A stretch of DNA of 64,000 nt from Bacillus sp. FJAT-18017 (GCF_001278805.1 NZ_CP012602.1:2200001-2264000); one strand, 5' to 3'. Positions 9,625 through 19,673 are shown, counted from the stretch's first letter. The notes: generated by a model not told the origin, from the letters alone. Made by a program: numbers and translations.

Positions 9625-9646
9625 GTTGATTGGAGCGGAAATCAAC
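9625..9646. repeat. Minimal repeat remnant: the two ends of family A joined
   Basis: GTTGATTGGAGCGGAA followed directly by ATCAAC. This is the left end and right end of repeat family A with no body between, exactly in the gap where other Bacillus genomes carry aroH and trp genes. Confidence 0.6.
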
Positions 9647-9681
9647 ATTATTTTTAAATAAGATAAAAAATTATAAAAACA

Positions 9682-9710
9682 CTGACTTTCCGTTTTCGCT
9701 GTGTTACAAT
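9682..9710 (+). promoter_or_regulatory. Probable promoter of hisC-tyrA-aroA
   Basis: CTGACT, 17 bp, TACAAT, about 60 bp before hisC. If real, hisC has its own promoter here and does not depend on read-through from a trp operon. Confidence 0.4.
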
Positions 9711-9771
9711 TAAAAAATAAATCCAAATACTTTATCGTGGTAATGCGTCTAAGTATAAAAGAGGTGGAAGT

Positions 9772-10875
9772 ATGCGGTGGAAAGAGCAGATGCTTTCCTT
9801 AAAGCCTTATCAGCCAGGAAAGTCAATAAAATCAGTAAAAGAAGAATATGGTTTACAGTCAATTGTGAAACTTGCCTCAAATGAAAACCCATTTGGCTAT
9901 TCAAGTCGGGTTGCCGAAGCCTTAAAAGAATATCAACTTTCATTGGAAATTTACCCTGATGGCTCTGCGGGAGAGCTCCGTTCAGCACTAGCCGAAAAAC
10001 TCGGTATTAACGATTCCCAACTTATTTTTGGGAATGGTTCCGATGAACTCATCCAAATTATTTCTAGGGCACTGCTATATCCTGGAGCAAATACAGTCAT
10101 GGCTGCGCCAACATTCCCACAGTATCGTCACAATGCCATCCTTGAGGGTGCAGAAATACGTGAAGTTCCGCTTGTGAATGGAGATCATGATTTGTACGGG
10201 ATGCTGCAAGCGATAGACGAAGAAACAAATGTTCTCTGGCTCTGCAGCCCGAACAATCCAACAGGAACTTATATTCCCGAGGGAGAACTTCTTGCTTTTT
10301 TGGAAAAAGTGCCTCCACAAGTGCTAGTGGTACTTGATGAAGCCTATTACGAATATGTCGTAGCAACTGATTTCCATGATTCGGTTGCAATTGTCAATCG
10401 CTTTCCTAATGTTATTGCATTAAGGACTTTTTCAAAAATATATGGTCTTTCAGGCCTTCGGGTAGGCTATGGGATTGCGGATGAATCCATTATCCAGGCA
10501 TTAGAACCTGCGCGTGAACCTTTCAATACAAATTCACTTGGCCAGTTTGCCGCCAGTGTCGCACTAAAGGACCAGGATTTCATTCGTACCTGCCGGGAAA
10601 AGAATAGACAAGGGTTAGAGATGTTTTACAGGTTTTGTGAAAAATGGGACCTTGACTATTATCCTTCACAGGGAAACTTCATACTTGTAAATGTCCAGCA
10701 GGATGCAAACCGTGTTTTTCAATACTTGCTTGAACGCGGATTCATTGTCCGTTCCGGGGCAGCATTGGGATTCCCTGAGAGTGTAAGGATTACTGTTGGA
10801 TCTCAGGAACAGATTGAGGGAATCATCAATGTTTTTGGAGCATTCCTTGAAAAAGAAAGCCAGGCTAAAGTATAG
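9772..10875 (+). CDS. hisC: Histidinol-phosphate/aromatic aminotransferase
   Basis: PLP-dependent class II aminotransferase; in Bacillus HisC serves histidine synthesis and also tyrosine and phenylalanine formation. The 367-residue protein has SNENPFG near the N-terminus, SPNNPTGTYIP, and the PLP lysine in TFSKIYGLSGLRVGYG. Start ATG follows GAGGTGGAAGT. Lies just before tyrA with a 12-bp gap, consistent with an aromatic-amino-acid unit. Confidence 0.94.
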   Translation: MRWKEQMLSLKPYQPGKSIKSVKEEYGLQSIVKLASNENPFGYSSRVAEALKEYQLSLEIYPDGSAGELRSALAEKLGINDSQLIFGNGSDELIQIISRALLYPGANTVMAAPTFPQYRHNAILEGAEIREVPLVNGDHDLYGMLQAIDEETNVLWLCSPNNPTGTYIPEGELLAFLEKVPPQVLVVLDEAYYEYVVATDFHDSVAIVNRFPNVIALRTFSKIYGLSGLRVGYGIADESIIQALEPAREPFNTNSLGQFAASVALKDQDFIRTCREKNRQGLEMFYRFCEKWDLDYYPSQGNFILVNVQQDANRVFQYLLERGFIVRSGAALGFPESVRITVGSQEQIEGIINVFGAFLEKESQAKV

Positions 10876-10887
10876 GGGAGTGCGGAC

Positions 10888-11994
10888 GTGAACGGAAAGG
10901 TTTTTATTATCGGACTAGGGTTGATAGGTGGATCTTTGGGCCTTTGTATAAAGAAGGCCCATCCGGCCTCAACCGTGATTGGGTATGATATCAGGAGCAG
11001 GCAGGCCAATCTCGCAGAAATGCTTGGGCCAGTAGATAAAGCCGTAGGAACCATCCGGGAAGGCGCGGAAGAAGCCGATTTAATCATCATTTCAGCGCCG
11101 GTAAGGGAGACGGAGAGGATTCTGCAGGAATTGACTACCTGCACTCTTAAAGACACAGCCATTGTCACTGATACGGGGAGTACGAAGGATAAAATTTTTC
11201 AAATATCCGAACCGTTAAGGAAGCAGGGGATTTCGTTCATCGGCGGCCATCCGATGGCTGGGTCACACAAGAGCGGAATTACGGCTGCAAAAGAAAATTT
11301 ATTTGAAAATGCATTTTACATATTATCACCAGATAAGGAAGAAAAGCCTGAGAACGTTTCAGCCTTAAAAAATTGGCTTGTTGGAACGAACGCAAAATTT
11401 CTGGAACTTCCACCGGGCGAGCACGATTTTCTTGCTGGTGTGATTAGCCACTTTCCTCATATTATTGCCGCCTCGATTGTCCACCAGACAGAAAAGCTTT
11501 CTGGTGACCACCCACTTCTGCCAAGGCTGGCGGCTGGAGGTTTCAAGGATATTACCAGGATAGCTTCAAGCAGTCCCGAAATGTGGAGGGATATTCTTCT
11601 TCACAATAAAGAAACTCTTGTTTCACTGCTTGATATGTGGACCAAGGAAATGGATTCTGTTAAATCCTTGCTAATCGATTCAAATGAAGAAGCTATTGCT
11701 GCTTATTTTGCTGATGCAAAAACGTTCCGTGATGCTCTTCCAGTAAATAAGAAAGGTGCAATTCCGGCATTTTATGATTTGTTCGTCGATATACCCGACT
11801 ATCCCGGGGTTGTTTCGGAAATTACTGGCTATCTTGCAAAAGAAAATATAAGCATAACCAATATTCGAATCATTGAAACTCGTGAGGAAATCTACGGCGT
11901 TCTAGTAATCAGCTTCCAGACAGCTCATGATAGGGAGAAAGCTGTGAAGTGCATACAGACATATACAACCTTTCCATTGGAATATGAAATTTAG
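10888..11994 (+). CDS. tyrA: Prephenate dehydrogenase with ACT domain
   Basis: Oxidative decarboxylation of prephenate to 4-hydroxyphenylpyruvate in tyrosine synthesis. The N-terminal NAD fold shows [10 protein letters not shown], and the substrate segment contains [13 protein letters not shown]. The last 70 residues ([19 protein letters not shown] onwards) form an ACT domain, likely for feedback by an amino acid. GTG start after GGGGAGTGCGGAC. The 3' end runs close to the aroA ribosome site. Confidence 0.94.
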   Translation: MNGKVFIIGLGLIGGSLGLCIKKAHPASTVIGYDIRSRQANLAEMLGPVDKAVGTIREGAEEADLIIISAPVRETERILQELTTCTLKDTAIVTDTGSTKDKIFQISEPLRKQGISFIGGHPMAGSHKSGITAAKENLFENAFYILSPDKEEKPENVSALKNWLVGTNAKFLELPPGEHDFLAGVISHFPHIIAASIVHQTEKLSGDHPLLPRLAAGGFKDITRIASSSPEMWRDILLHNKETLVSLLDMWTKEMDSVKSLLIDSNEEAIAAYFADAKTFRDALPVNKKGAIPAFYDLFVDIPDYPGVVSEITGYLAKENISITNIRIIETREEIYGVLVISFQTAHDREKAVKCIQTYTTFPLEYEI

Positions 11995-12013
11995 AAATGA
12001 CCGGAGGCGGCGT

Positions 12014-13300
12014 ATGGACACTAAAATACTTACACCGGTTACATCAGGTTTATCAGGCAGTATAGCGATACCCGGCGACAAATCGATTTCTCACCGGGCC
12101 ATTATGTTTGGCGCGATAGCTTCTGGTAAAACGACAGTTAAAAACTTTCTTACGGGAAATGACTGTTTGAGCACAGTTTCCTGTTTTAAAAACCTTGGTG
12201 TTGACATTGATGTAAATGGTACAACAGTTGAAATAGCAGGAAAAGGGATCGACGGGCTTACAGAGTTCAATGGAACCCTCGATGTTGGGAATTCAGGTAC
12301 AACGATCCGGCTAATGATGGGACTTCTTGCTGGAAGGGCATTTCCTTCGAAATTCACAGGAGATTCATCCATTGCCAAAAGGCCGATGAGCAGGGTAACC
12401 GATCCTTTAAAGGAAATGGGCTGTAAAATAGACGGAAACGATAATGGCAAGTATGTACCGATTACTGTGCAAGGCGGCGGTTTAAAAGGCATCACCTATA
12501 CGCTTCCTGTTGCTAGTGCACAAGTGAAATCGGCACTTCTCCTTGCTGGGCTCCAGGCGGAAGGGGAGACGGTCATTACCGAACCAGCACCAACAAGGGA
12601 CCATACTGAAAGAATGATTCGCCAATTCGGCGGTACGGTTAATGTATCAGACAATAAAATTCGGATTAATGGTGGACAACAACTCAAAGCAGCTGATATC
12701 ACGGTGCCAGGAGACATTTCATCCGCCGCATTTTTTCTCGTTGCCGGAGCAATTGTACCCAATAGTAGAATAGTTCTTAAAAACATAGGATTGAACTGGA
12801 CTAGAACTGGAATTATTGAGGTTCTTGAAGAAATGGGCGCTTCTATTAAAATCAGCCAATCTGACAGGGAAGCCAACGAACCAGCAGGTGATATAGTTGT
12901 AGAAACGTCAAGTTTGCGTGCTGCAACTATTGGGGGCAGCCTAATTCCAAGGCTGATTGACGAGATCCCGATCATCGCTTTGCTAGCCACCCAGGCAGAA
13001 GGAGAGACGGTTATCAGTGACGCCCGTGAACTCCGTGTAAAAGAAACGGACCGGATTGAAACAGTTGCCAGCGAACTTCGTAAACTTGGAGCAAAGATAG
13101 AAACAACTGAAGATGGGATGATTATAAAGGGCGGTACCAGATTGAGGGGAGGAAGGGTATCTTCCCATGGCGATCACCGGATTGGGATGATGCTGTCAAT
13201 CGCTTCACTAATATGTGAAAATGAGGTAATTGTTGAGGATGCAGATTCCATTGCTGTATCTTACCCGGACTTCTTTAAAGATCTCGACAGTCTTAAATAA
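12014..13300 (+). CDS. aroA: 5-enolpyruvylshikimate-3-phosphate synthase
   Basis: Joins shikimate 3-phosphate and PEP (aroE in B. subtilis naming). The 428-residue protein has [39 protein letters not shown] and the C-terminal [11 protein letters not shown] set the start at the ATG with GGAGGCGG eight bases upstream; the frame extends back to 11984 and into tyrA, but that is not needed. Confidence 0.96.
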   Translation: MDTKILTPVTSGLSGSIAIPGDKSISHRAIMFGAIASGKTTVKNFLTGNDCLSTVSCFKNLGVDIDVNGTTVEIAGKGIDGLTEFNGTLDVGNSGTTIRLMMGLLAGRAFPSKFTGDSSIAKRPMSRVTDPLKEMGCKIDGNDNGKYVPITVQGGGLKGITYTLPVASAQVKSALLLAGLQAEGETVITEPAPTRDHTERMIRQFGGTVNVSDNKIRINGGQQLKAADITVPGDISSAAFFLVAGAIVPNSRIVLKNIGLNWTRTGIIEVLEEMGASIKISQSDREANEPAGDIVVETSSLRAATIGGSLIPRLIDEIPIIALLATQAEGETVISDARELRVKETDRIETVASELRKLGAKIETTEDGMIIKGGTRLRGGRVSSHGDHRIGMMLSIASLICENEVIVEDADSIAVSYPDFFKDLDSLK

Positions 13301-13317
13301 TATAAGTGTATTTACAA

Positions 13318-13344
13318 GGCGCAGTCGACAACTGCGTCTTTTTG
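13318..13344 (+). terminator. Terminator after aroA
   Basis: Stem GCGCAGT/ACTGCGTC followed by TTTTT. Confidence 0.8.
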
Positions 13345-13461
13345 AATTTGATATAAAACTAAAATTTCTTTACTATATATTGACCACCTCCCGTCCAGAA
13401 TCCCTGCATAAAACACATTCCCAAGCATAGCTTGTCTTAAGAGAAGCATGGGGGTGGGACA

Positions 13462-14349
13462 ATGACTTATATCATTGAAAATGCAGTGATACTTAGGGGT
13501 GACAAATTATCCAGGGAATCAATTATGACTGATGGGACTGTAATCGAAGCGATTCGGCCTGACCTGTCGCGCTATACTTTTACCAAAATGAATGTCGATG
13601 GTTTCATAATGACACCAGCTTTTTCTATACTTGATGGTTCAATTTTGGCTAATGATAACGCGGTACAGTCTTTGCATGGCTATTTAATGAGTGGTGTAAC
13701 AACGGTTATAACCTATATACAGATTCAATATGAACGTGAGCTGCATATCAAATTGGAGGAAGCGCACAGACAGCTTGAAGAATCACCGGCCGATTATGCG
13801 ATTGCTGTTAAAATCCCCCTCTCAGGCCTTACCCCAGCCATTGTCAGGGAATGTAAAAGAAGAAAGGTTCCTGCAATTTTTGTTGAAGTGCCATCAGGAG
13901 CTTTTTTGGACAAGGCAGCCTGGGGATGGATTAGGGAAGCAATGTTCCCGGGCAACTGCCCGCTTATTCCAATCTTCAATGAAAGTGAAAATGGCTCAGA
14001 AAAACAACTGCTATCAAAATGGAAAAAGACAATGACTTCAGAGAAGTTGCCAAGTGTCCTGCATGAATTGAGAGAAAACATCCCATTATCCCCATACGAA
14101 TTAAATAAATTGGGCATCTATCCTCAGCGCTCCAGCCTGCTCCATAAATCAGAATTAAGTTATAATCTTTATATAGACGATTTTGAAGCTGAAAATGTTG
14201 ATGAAGCTTCAATGTTTCTTTATCATAGGAACAGGCTTGCGATAACCGTGAGGAGAGGCCAAATCATTCGCCATGGTGATCATGCAGGATTTTCAATAAT
14301 GAATGGCGAACATATAAGAATAAAGACACATTCGTATTACTCTTTTTGA
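13462..14349 (+). CDS. Amidohydrolase-like protein lacking metal-binding histidines
   Basis: A 295-residue protein of unknown role between aroA and ypiA; I know no counterpart there in B. subtilis. The first 65 residues look like the amidohydrolase beta-sandwich (IIENAVILRG, a turn at MTDGTVIEAI, then DGFIMTPAF). Where active members have a G-F-x-D-x-H-x-H metal site this protein has AFSILDGS, with no histidine. The following SLHGYLMSGVTTVITY resembles the GVTT step of dihydroorotase-like enzymes. The end (RNRLAITVRRGQIIRHGDH) again resembles the closing sandwich. ATG after GGGGGTGGGAC. Probably a pseudo-enzyme, with binding or structural use only; could be an undetected spore gene. Confidence 0.6.
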   Translation: MTYIIENAVILRGDKLSRESIMTDGTVIEAIRPDLSRYTFTKMNVDGFIMTPAFSILDGSILANDNAVQSLHGYLMSGVTTVITYIQIQYERELHIKLEEAHRQLEESPADYAIAVKIPLSGLTPAIVRECKRRKVPAIFVEVPSGAFLDKAAWGWIREAMFPGNCPLIPIFNESENGSEKQLLSKWKKTMTSEKLPSVLHELRENIPLSPYELNKLGIYPQRSSLLHKSELSYNLYIDDFEAENVDEASMFLYHRNRLAITVRRGQIIRHGDHAGFSIMNGEHIRIKTHSYYSF

Positions 14350-14386
14350 AATAAGCTGTGTTAACGGATATTGCTGATTTATTGGC

Positions 14387-14463
14387 ATTGATTGGAGCGG
14401 AAGGTGTGAAGACTCGTTGATGATTATTCTCAGGAGCTTCCCTTTGTGCACCCCGAAATCAAC
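14387..14463. repeat. Short family A repeat copy between the amidohydrolase-like gene and ypiA
   Basis: Left end ATTGATTGGAGCGGAAGG, right end CGAAATCAAC, about 77 bp, so most of the internal body of the full-length copy at 39913 is missing. Confidence 0.65.
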
Positions 14464-14514
14464 AATGTTGTTTAACATAGCCGTGTAAATAAGGAATAGA
14501 GGCGGAAAAATCTA

Positions 14515-15774
14515 ATGGATCGAATTAAAAAAATTATTGCCATGCTGGAAAATGGACAACATACAGAAGCTATCAATGAATATAATGAAGTATTAAAAAC
14601 TGGGTCAGCGGATGAAAAATTCCTTCTTGGAGAGGAATTCCTCCAATATGGTTTTCTCGAGGAGGCAATCTCTTTATTTGAAAACCTTCTTTTGTATTAT
14701 CCTGGTGAAGGTGAAATCATGGTCCTTCTTGCAGAAGCTTATATTGACAATAATCAGGAGGAAAAAGCAATCCTGCTCCTTGAGGACATCGAACAAGATG
14801 ACCCTTCCTATGGCGAAGCTTTATTGTTATTGGCGGATTTATATCAGATGGATGGACTTTATGAGGTAAGTGAGAGGAAATTAATCGCTGCTAAAGAATC
14901 GTTGCCGAATGAGCCTGTGATTGATTTCGCCCTTGCAGAACTGTACAGTACGATGGGGGAAGTAAAAAAAGCACTACATTTTTATGATGAAGTATTAAAG
15001 GACAGCGAAACAATAGCCGGTGTCAATATTCATGAAAGGCTAGCGGAAATTCTGAGTGCATCTGGTTCTTTTGAGGAGGCTCTGCCCCATTTTGAAAAGG
15101 CTCTGGAAGACAAGCTGGAAATCAATACTTTATTCGGCTTTGCATTTACAGCTTTGCAAGCGGGATACAGCCGTATTGCAATAGACAAGTTCACCGAATT
15201 AAAAAGCATCGATCCCGAGTATCACTCATTATACTTGTATTTGGCAAAGGCACATGAGCAGGAAGAAGAACTCCAGCAGGCGTTTGAGATTGTTCAAGAG
15301 GGAATAAGGCTTGATGATTTTAATAAGGACTTGTTTTTCTTTGGTGGAAAAATTGCTCTGAAGCTTGGTCTCGAAGATAAATCAGAAGAACTGCTCCGCG
15401 GTGCAATCGCACTGGATCCTGGGTTTTCTGAGGCGGCGCTTACGCTCAATAAGCTTTTCATACATCAGGAGCGATACGCTGACGTAATTGACTTGATTGG
15501 AGAACTAGACCTGGCAGAACATGCCGAGCCCCAATTCCTTTGGGATGCTGCTATCAGCTATAACAAACTCGAGGATTATAAAAAGGCATCAGACAATTAT
15601 GAGAATGCATACACTTTCTTTAAGAACAATGAAAATTTTATGAATGATTATGGATATTTTCTAATAGAAGAAGGAAAAACGGGTAAGGCTGCCGAAGTTT
15701 TTAGTAAGTTATTAAATATTGATCCAACAAATGAGGAATATGCCGAATTGGTTGAACGGCTTTCACAGGAATAA
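14515..15774 (+). CDS. ypiA: TPR-repeat protein YpiA
   Basis: A 419-residue cytosolic protein made almost entirely of helical tetratricopeptide repeats, with recurring A-x8-L-x2-A type spacing (for example [20 protein letters not shown] and [19 protein letters not shown]). TPR arrays bind other proteins; the partner of YpiA is not established to my knowledge. The start ATG follows GAGGCGG. It forms a pair with ypiB 31 bp downstream, as in B. subtilis. Confidence 0.9.
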   Translation: MDRIKKIIAMLENGQHTEAINEYNEVLKTGSADEKFLLGEEFLQYGFLEEAISLFENLLLYYPGEGEIMVLLAEAYIDNNQEEKAILLLEDIEQDDPSYGEALLLLADLYQMDGLYEVSERKLIAAKESLPNEPVIDFALAELYSTMGEVKKALHFYDEVLKDSETIAGVNIHERLAEILSASGSFEEALPHFEKALEDKLEINTLFGFAFTALQAGYSRIAIDKFTELKSIDPEYHSLYLYLAKAHEQEEELQQAFEIVQEGIRLDDFNKDLFFFGGKIALKLGLEDKSEELLRGAIALDPGFSEAALTLNKLFIHQERYADVIDLIGELDLAEHAEPQFLWDAAISYNKLEDYKKASDNYENAYTFFKNNENFMNDYGYFLIEEGKTGKAAEVFSKLLNIDPTNEEYAELVERLSQE

Positions 15775-15805
15775 AGAAGTTATTAAGCAGAGGAGGGAAA
15801 TGATC

Positions 15806-16372
15806 ATGGCAACCCCTGTATCTGTCAACGAGAAAAAAGACTTTATCAGATGGTTTTTGAACCATTATCAATTAAAAAGGCGAGAATGTGTTTGGATCCT
15901 CAATTATCTTATGAGCCACGACCAACTGATGGAAAAGGTGCATTTTGTTGATCAGGCACAATATTGCCCCAGGGGCCTTATCATGTCCACTCATTGCACA
16001 GACAAAGTGCCGTTTCGCTTTTATAAGGAAAATATAATGACAACCGATGCTGAGAAGTCTTTTCATGACATCAGGCTGAACAGGGAGGAAGAAATATATA
16101 TCCAGCTCAATTTCAACGCCTCCAATAAAGTTCATCAGTATGCGGCTGTTCTTGAAGATAACCCTTATATGCCAAGGCATTTGCAGGTGAATGAAAAGGA
16201 TAAGGTAATTGCGGAACAGTTCCTCAACTATAGTATCCAGCGTTTTAATGAGGAAAAACTGCTCCTTCTGATTGATGAGGCACTTGATAAGCAGGACAAA
16301 GAAGCATTCCTTCTCTTTACCGAACAATTGAACAGAATGAAAAAGCCGCACCAATATGAAAACCAATTGTAG
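15806..16372 (+). CDS. ypiB: YpiB family protein (UPF0302)
   Basis: A 188-residue protein of the conserved Bacillus YpiB family, recognised from the start ([28 protein letters not shown]) and IQLNF. The function is not known with certainty; the family has an N-terminal domain and a C-terminal helical segment ([22 protein letters not shown]). I chose ATG 15806 over ATG 15800 because GGAGGG is then eight bases away rather than two. Confidence 0.88.
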   Translation: MATPVSVNEKKDFIRWFLNHYQLKRRECVWILNYLMSHDQLMEKVHFVDQAQYCPRGLIMSTHCTDKVPFRFYKENIMTTDAEKSFHDIRLNREEEIYIQLNFNASNKVHQYAAVLEDNPYMPRHLQVNEKDKVIAEQFLNYSIQRFNEEKLLLLIDEALDKQDKEAFLLFTEQLNRMKKPHQYENQL

Positions 16373-16416
16373 GCGGATTTCCCAATAAGGGAAGCAAACG
16401 TTGTTATTAGGATGGA

Positions 16417-16445
16417 AGGCTCGCCAAACGCGGGCTTTTTTTTTG
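16417..16445 (+). terminator. Terminator after ypiB
   Basis: AAGGCTCGC/GCGGGCTT stem with two G-T pairs and a run of nine T. A family B repeat fragment (GGCGTTCTTTGCCCGTCACG then AAGGCGCTTGTACTTTTG, 16453-16498) follows directly. Confidence 0.75.
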
Positions 16446-16452
16446 TATAGGG

Positions 16453-16498
16453 ACAGGCGTTCTTTGCCCGTCACGAAGGCGCTTGTACTTTTGTTCTT
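16453..16498. repeat. Family B repeat fragment upstream of ypiF
   Basis: GACGAAGGCGCTTG-type repeat end, here in the form TCACGAAGGCGCTTGTAC, resembling fragments at 6996, 36224, 49363 and 56445. Confidence 0.55.
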
Positions 16499-16574
16499 TT
16501 TTTACTTTTAATTCACTTTCGCACTTTAAGGATGGTATGATGGAAACAGTTACAGAACAAAGGAGAGAAATTGG

Positions 16575-17042
16575 ATGAAATGGGTTTCACAGGATATTGC
16601 TCAATACATACAATCAAAAGAATATATTGATACCGCAATTGTTCCGCTGGTGCCAGTTGGTTTAGGGGACAAGATGCTGCAGTCTGCCTCGATGTCCGAA
16701 TTTATTGGAATTCTGTCTTTAGGACTTGAAAGGCAATTTGCTGGGAGAGCGCTACTGTTGCCTTCTTTTACATATTTACATACTGAAAATCGCCAGGAAA
16801 TTGAGGTGCGGCTGAAACTTTGGGAAACAGGTCTGCAAGAGGAGGGTCTCCCCCATATATTTTTTGTGACCTCGGACCAAGTATGGATCCAGTCCAAGGA
16901 CGTACTTGCGGGTACATTGCTGTGGCTTCCATCATTGCCGTTAGCAAGTATGGATGATCAACAAAAGAAAATGCTTGTCAACGAACAGGTGAAACAATTG
17001 TCTGAGCTTTTCACAGCGAAATGGCGAGAAGAAGATAAATAA
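16575..17042 (+). CDS. ypiF: YpiF family protein (DUF2487)
   Basis: A 155-residue cytosolic protein at the ypiF position just before qcrA. It begins MKWVSQDIAQYIQSKEYIDTA, typical of this family. No enzyme motif is visible. The ATG follows AAAGGAGAG with good spacing. A link to the cytochrome bc complex is suggested by position only. Confidence 0.85.
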   Translation: MKWVSQDIAQYIQSKEYIDTAIVPLVPVGLGDKMLQSASMSEFIGILSLGLERQFAGRALLLPSFTYLHTENRQEIEVRLKLWETGLQEEGLPHIFFVTSDQVWIQSKDVLAGTLLWLPSLPLASMDDQQKKMLVNEQVKQLSELFTAKWREEDK

Positions 17043-17167
17043 TAAATTATTCAATCCAGCAATGAATTTTACTTCTGCCATCCATAATGGGCATTTTTAA
17101 CACAATGTAACAATAAAAAAAAGCAAGAAATTAAAGAAAAATGTAAAGTTCACAAAATAGTATAATA

Positions 17168-17196
17168 TTGACCTTGAATTCAGATTGATATATCAT
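17168..17196 (+). promoter_or_regulatory. Probable promoter of qcrABC
   Basis: TTGACC, 17 bp, TATCAT, about 65 bp before qcrA. A separate TATAAT at 17161 has no matching -35 box. Confidence 0.45.
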
Positions 17197-17261
17197 GATA
17201 ATGTCCTAGTTAAAATTAGTAAAATGTACGGACTTAACGTGTGAACAGAGGGGGGAGAAGC

Positions 17262-17768
17262 ATGAGTAAGCATCGAGTTTCAAGAAGGCAGTTCTTAAGC
17301 TATACTTTAACAGGCGTTGGGGGATTCATGGCCGCTGGCATGCTAATGCCAATGGTTCGCTTTGCCATTGATCCAATGCTAAAAGCCGACAGTGCCGGGG
17401 ATTTTATTCCGACGTCACAAAAAATTGCAGACCTGACCGAGGAGCCGGTCCGGGTAGATTATTCCTTCAAGCAAAAGGATGCTTGGTATGAATCCGAAGT
17501 GACCCAAACTGCTTGGGTTTATAAAAACGAGGAAGGCAAAATTATTGCCCTTTCACCAGTTTGTAAACACCTTGGCTGTACTGTCGGCTGGAACAACAGC
17601 CCGGATTTTAAAAATGAGTTCTACTGCCAATGCCATGGGGGGCGTTATGAAAAAAGCGGTAAGCTTATACCGGGAACACCGCCAATCAACTCGCTTGATA
17701 TGTACCCGGTTCGGGAAAAAGACGGCTACCTTTATTTAGGCAAGCCGGAGCCATGGAAGGAGGTCTAG
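17262..17768 (+). CDS. qcrA: Menaquinol:cytochrome c reductase Rieske subunit
   Basis: Iron-sulfur subunit of the bc-type complex, membrane anchored with the cluster domain outside. The N-terminus SKHRVSRRQFLSYTLTGVGG is a twin-arginine-like anchor followed by one membrane helix. Cluster ligands are visible as CKHLGC and CQCHGG. The start at 17262 follows GGGGGGAGAAGC and gives 168 residues, the usual length. qcrB follows 3 bp later. Confidence 0.96.
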   Translation: MSKHRVSRRQFLSYTLTGVGGFMAAGMLMPMVRFAIDPMLKADSAGDFIPTSQKIADLTEEPVRVDYSFKQKDAWYESEVTQTAWVYKNEEGKIIALSPVCKHLGCTVGWNNSPDFKNEFYCQCHGGRYEKSGKLIPGTPPINSLDMYPVREKDGYLYLGKPEPWKEV

Positions 17769-17771
17769 CCA

Positions 17772-18446
17772 GTGTTAAACAAGATTTATGATTGGGTAGA
17801 CGAGCGTCTCGATATAACGCCGCTCTGGCGCGATATTGCTGACCACGAGGTGCCTGAGCACGTTAACCCAGCCCATCACTTTTCAGCATTTGTATACTGT
17901 TTTGGCGGACTCACATTCTTTATTACCGTCATTCAAATCCTGTCCGGAATGTTCCTGACCATGTATTATGTTCCGGATATTAAAAATGCTTGGCAATCTG
18001 TTTATTATCTTCAAAATGAAGTCGCTTTCGGCCAAATCGTCCGAGGTATGCATCACTGGGGTGCAAGCCTTGTCATCGTTATGATGTTCCTACATACATT
18101 AAGGGTATTCTTCCAGGGAGCGTATAAAAAGCCTCGTGAACTGAACTGGATTGTTGGCGTACTTATCTTCTTCGTTATGCTTGGTCTTGGACTTACAGGC
18201 TACTTATTGCCATGGGATATGAAAGCGCTATTCGCAACAAAGGTTACATTGCAAATTGTCGAATCTGTTCCATTAATTGGACCTTATCTAAAAGCCTTGA
18301 TGGCAGGACACCAGGAAATTGTTGGTGCACAGACGATTTCCCGCTTCTTCGCTATCCACGTTTTCTTCCTGCCTGCTGCTCTGTTGGGACTTATGGGAGC
18401 ACACTTCCTTATGATCCGTAAGCAGGGTATCTCGGGACCGCTATAA
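17772..18446 (+). CDS. qcrB: Cytochrome b subunit (b6-type) of the bc complex
   Basis: A 224-residue four-helix cytochrome b. Heme-ligand histidines appear in MHHWGASLVIVMMFLHTLR and in FFAIHVFFLPAALLGLMGAH. Cys43 (FVYCFGG), which binds the extra heme ci covalently in Bacillus, is kept. GTG start just after the qcrA stop, with the ribosome site GGAAGGAGGT inside the end of qcrA, so the two are coupled. Confidence 0.97.
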   Translation: MLNKIYDWVDERLDITPLWRDIADHEVPEHVNPAHHFSAFVYCFGGLTFFITVIQILSGMFLTMYYVPDIKNAWQSVYYLQNEVAFGQIVRGMHHWGASLVIVMMFLHTLRVFFQGAYKKPRELNWIVGVLIFFVMLGLGLTGYLLPWDMKALFATKVTLQIVESVPLIGPYLKALMAGHQEIVGAQTISRFFAIHVFFLPAALLGLMGAHFLMIRKQGISGPL

Positions 18447-18656
18447 AATTGACCTTCCATCAGGATGGGGTACTTTTCTCACTGATAGGTTAGGAATCCA
18501 ATCGGCCCTTTACCGGCAGTTAATACTTTGCCTGGATTCTACACAACTCTTTGAATCTTGCAGAGGTAGTTATTGCGCGTTAAAGGTAGGATAAAAACTT
18601 GTGGCGGGACTTTTATAGTCCTGCTCTAAATGACGATAAAGGAGGGGGATTTTTCG
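18447..18656 (+). promoter_or_regulatory. Long qcrB-qcrC spacer with hairpin before qcrC
   Basis: A 210-bp non-coding spacer inside what is a tight operon in B. subtilis. A stem GCGGGAC/GTCCTGC (one G-T pair) with loop TTTTATA sits at about 18604-18624, 20 bases before the qcrC ribosome site. Could hold a processing site or an internal promoter; no repeat family was recognised. Confidence 0.4.
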
Positions 18657-19430
18657 ATGCATCGCGGAAAAGGTATGAAGTTTGTTGGCGATTCACGTGT
18701 GTTGGCGCCTTCTGAGCGTAAACCGATGACTCCCAAAGACTATTCGGAATACCCTGGAAAAACAGAAGCCTTTTGGCCAAACTTCCTCTTAAAGGAATGG
18801 CTGGTTGGCGCAGTTTTCCTGGTTGGTTTTCTATGTTTGACGGTGGCGCATCCATCACCGTTGGAAAGAATTGCAGATCCGACGGATGCGGGCTATATTC
18901 CGCTTCCTGACTGGTATTTTATGTTTTTGTACCAATTGTTGAAATATACGTATGCTTCGGGACCATATAATGCAATCGGTTCAATGGTTATACCTGGCCT
19001 TGCATTCGGGGCATTATTGCTAGCTCCATTCATTGATAGGGGACCTGAACGGAGACCTTCCAAACGCCCTGCTGCAACAGCTTTCATGCTTCTCGCTGTC
19101 GCAGGGATCTTCTACCTTACATGGGAAGTTGTTGACACTCATGACTGGGCAGCTGCAAAGCGCCAGGGGGCAATTGTGGAAGGCGCCAATATTGATAAAG
19201 ATGCCGAAGGATATAAAATTTATCAGGATCAGGGTTGTATCAGCTGCCATGGGGCTGAACTTCAGGGTGGTGCCGGTGGCGTTAAGCTAATCGATGCCGG
19301 CTTTGATGCAGAGCACATCTCAAAAGTTGCGGTTGAAGGTAAAGGTAAAATGCCAGCTGGCATGTTTAAAGGTACTGATGAAGAACTGAAAGTTTTATCC
19401 GAATATATCGCGAACTTAAAGAGCGAATAA
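18657..19430 (+). CDS. qcrC: Cytochrome b/c subunit of the bc complex
   Basis: A fusion of subunit IV (three membrane helices) with a cytochrome c domain. The N-terminal half holds PDWYFMFLYQLLKY, the menaquinol-site loop. The C-terminal domain outside the membrane has one heme site, CISCH, and a methionine ligand region (GKMPAGMF). 257 residues from ATG 18657, after GGAGGGGG. Accepts electrons from QcrAB and passes them to cytochrome c oxidase. Confidence 0.96.
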   Translation: MHRGKGMKFVGDSRVLAPSERKPMTPKDYSEYPGKTEAFWPNFLLKEWLVGAVFLVGFLCLTVAHPSPLERIADPTDAGYIPLPDWYFMFLYQLLKYTYASGPYNAIGSMVIPGLAFGALLLAPFIDRGPERRPSKRPAATAFMLLAVAGIFYLTWEVVDTHDWAAAKRQGAIVEGANIDKDAEGYKIYQDQGCISCHGAELQGGAGGVKLIDAGFDAEHISKVAVEGKGKMPAGMFKGTDEELKVLSEYIANLKSE

Positions 19431-19436
19431 ACTTGA

Positions 19437-19467
19437 GGCCGGTGGGGTAAACCACCGGTCTTTTTTA
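19437..19467 (+). terminator. Terminator after qcrC
   Basis: GACCGGTGG-type stem (GGCCGGTGG/CCACCGGTC) followed by TTTTTT. Confidence 0.88.
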
Positions 19468-19673
19468 TGCAGGGGCGGAGCTGCGTGGCCATACATTTAA
19501 TACACCTTAGGCTTTTAAGGCGTTAAAAAAGGAGTACCTCTCCAAGGAGGAAATTCTTTGATGTATTAAGAAAAAACACTGTTATGATTAATACTTTACT
19601 GAACACCAAAAATCAGGCACTTCAGCGTAAATTTATATATCAATTTTACAAAACCTACACATGCTGTTTAAGA

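Noticed and set aside
13230-13430. 66-codon frame at the end of aroA
   Set aside because: It crosses the aroA terminator and overlaps the aroA end in another frame.
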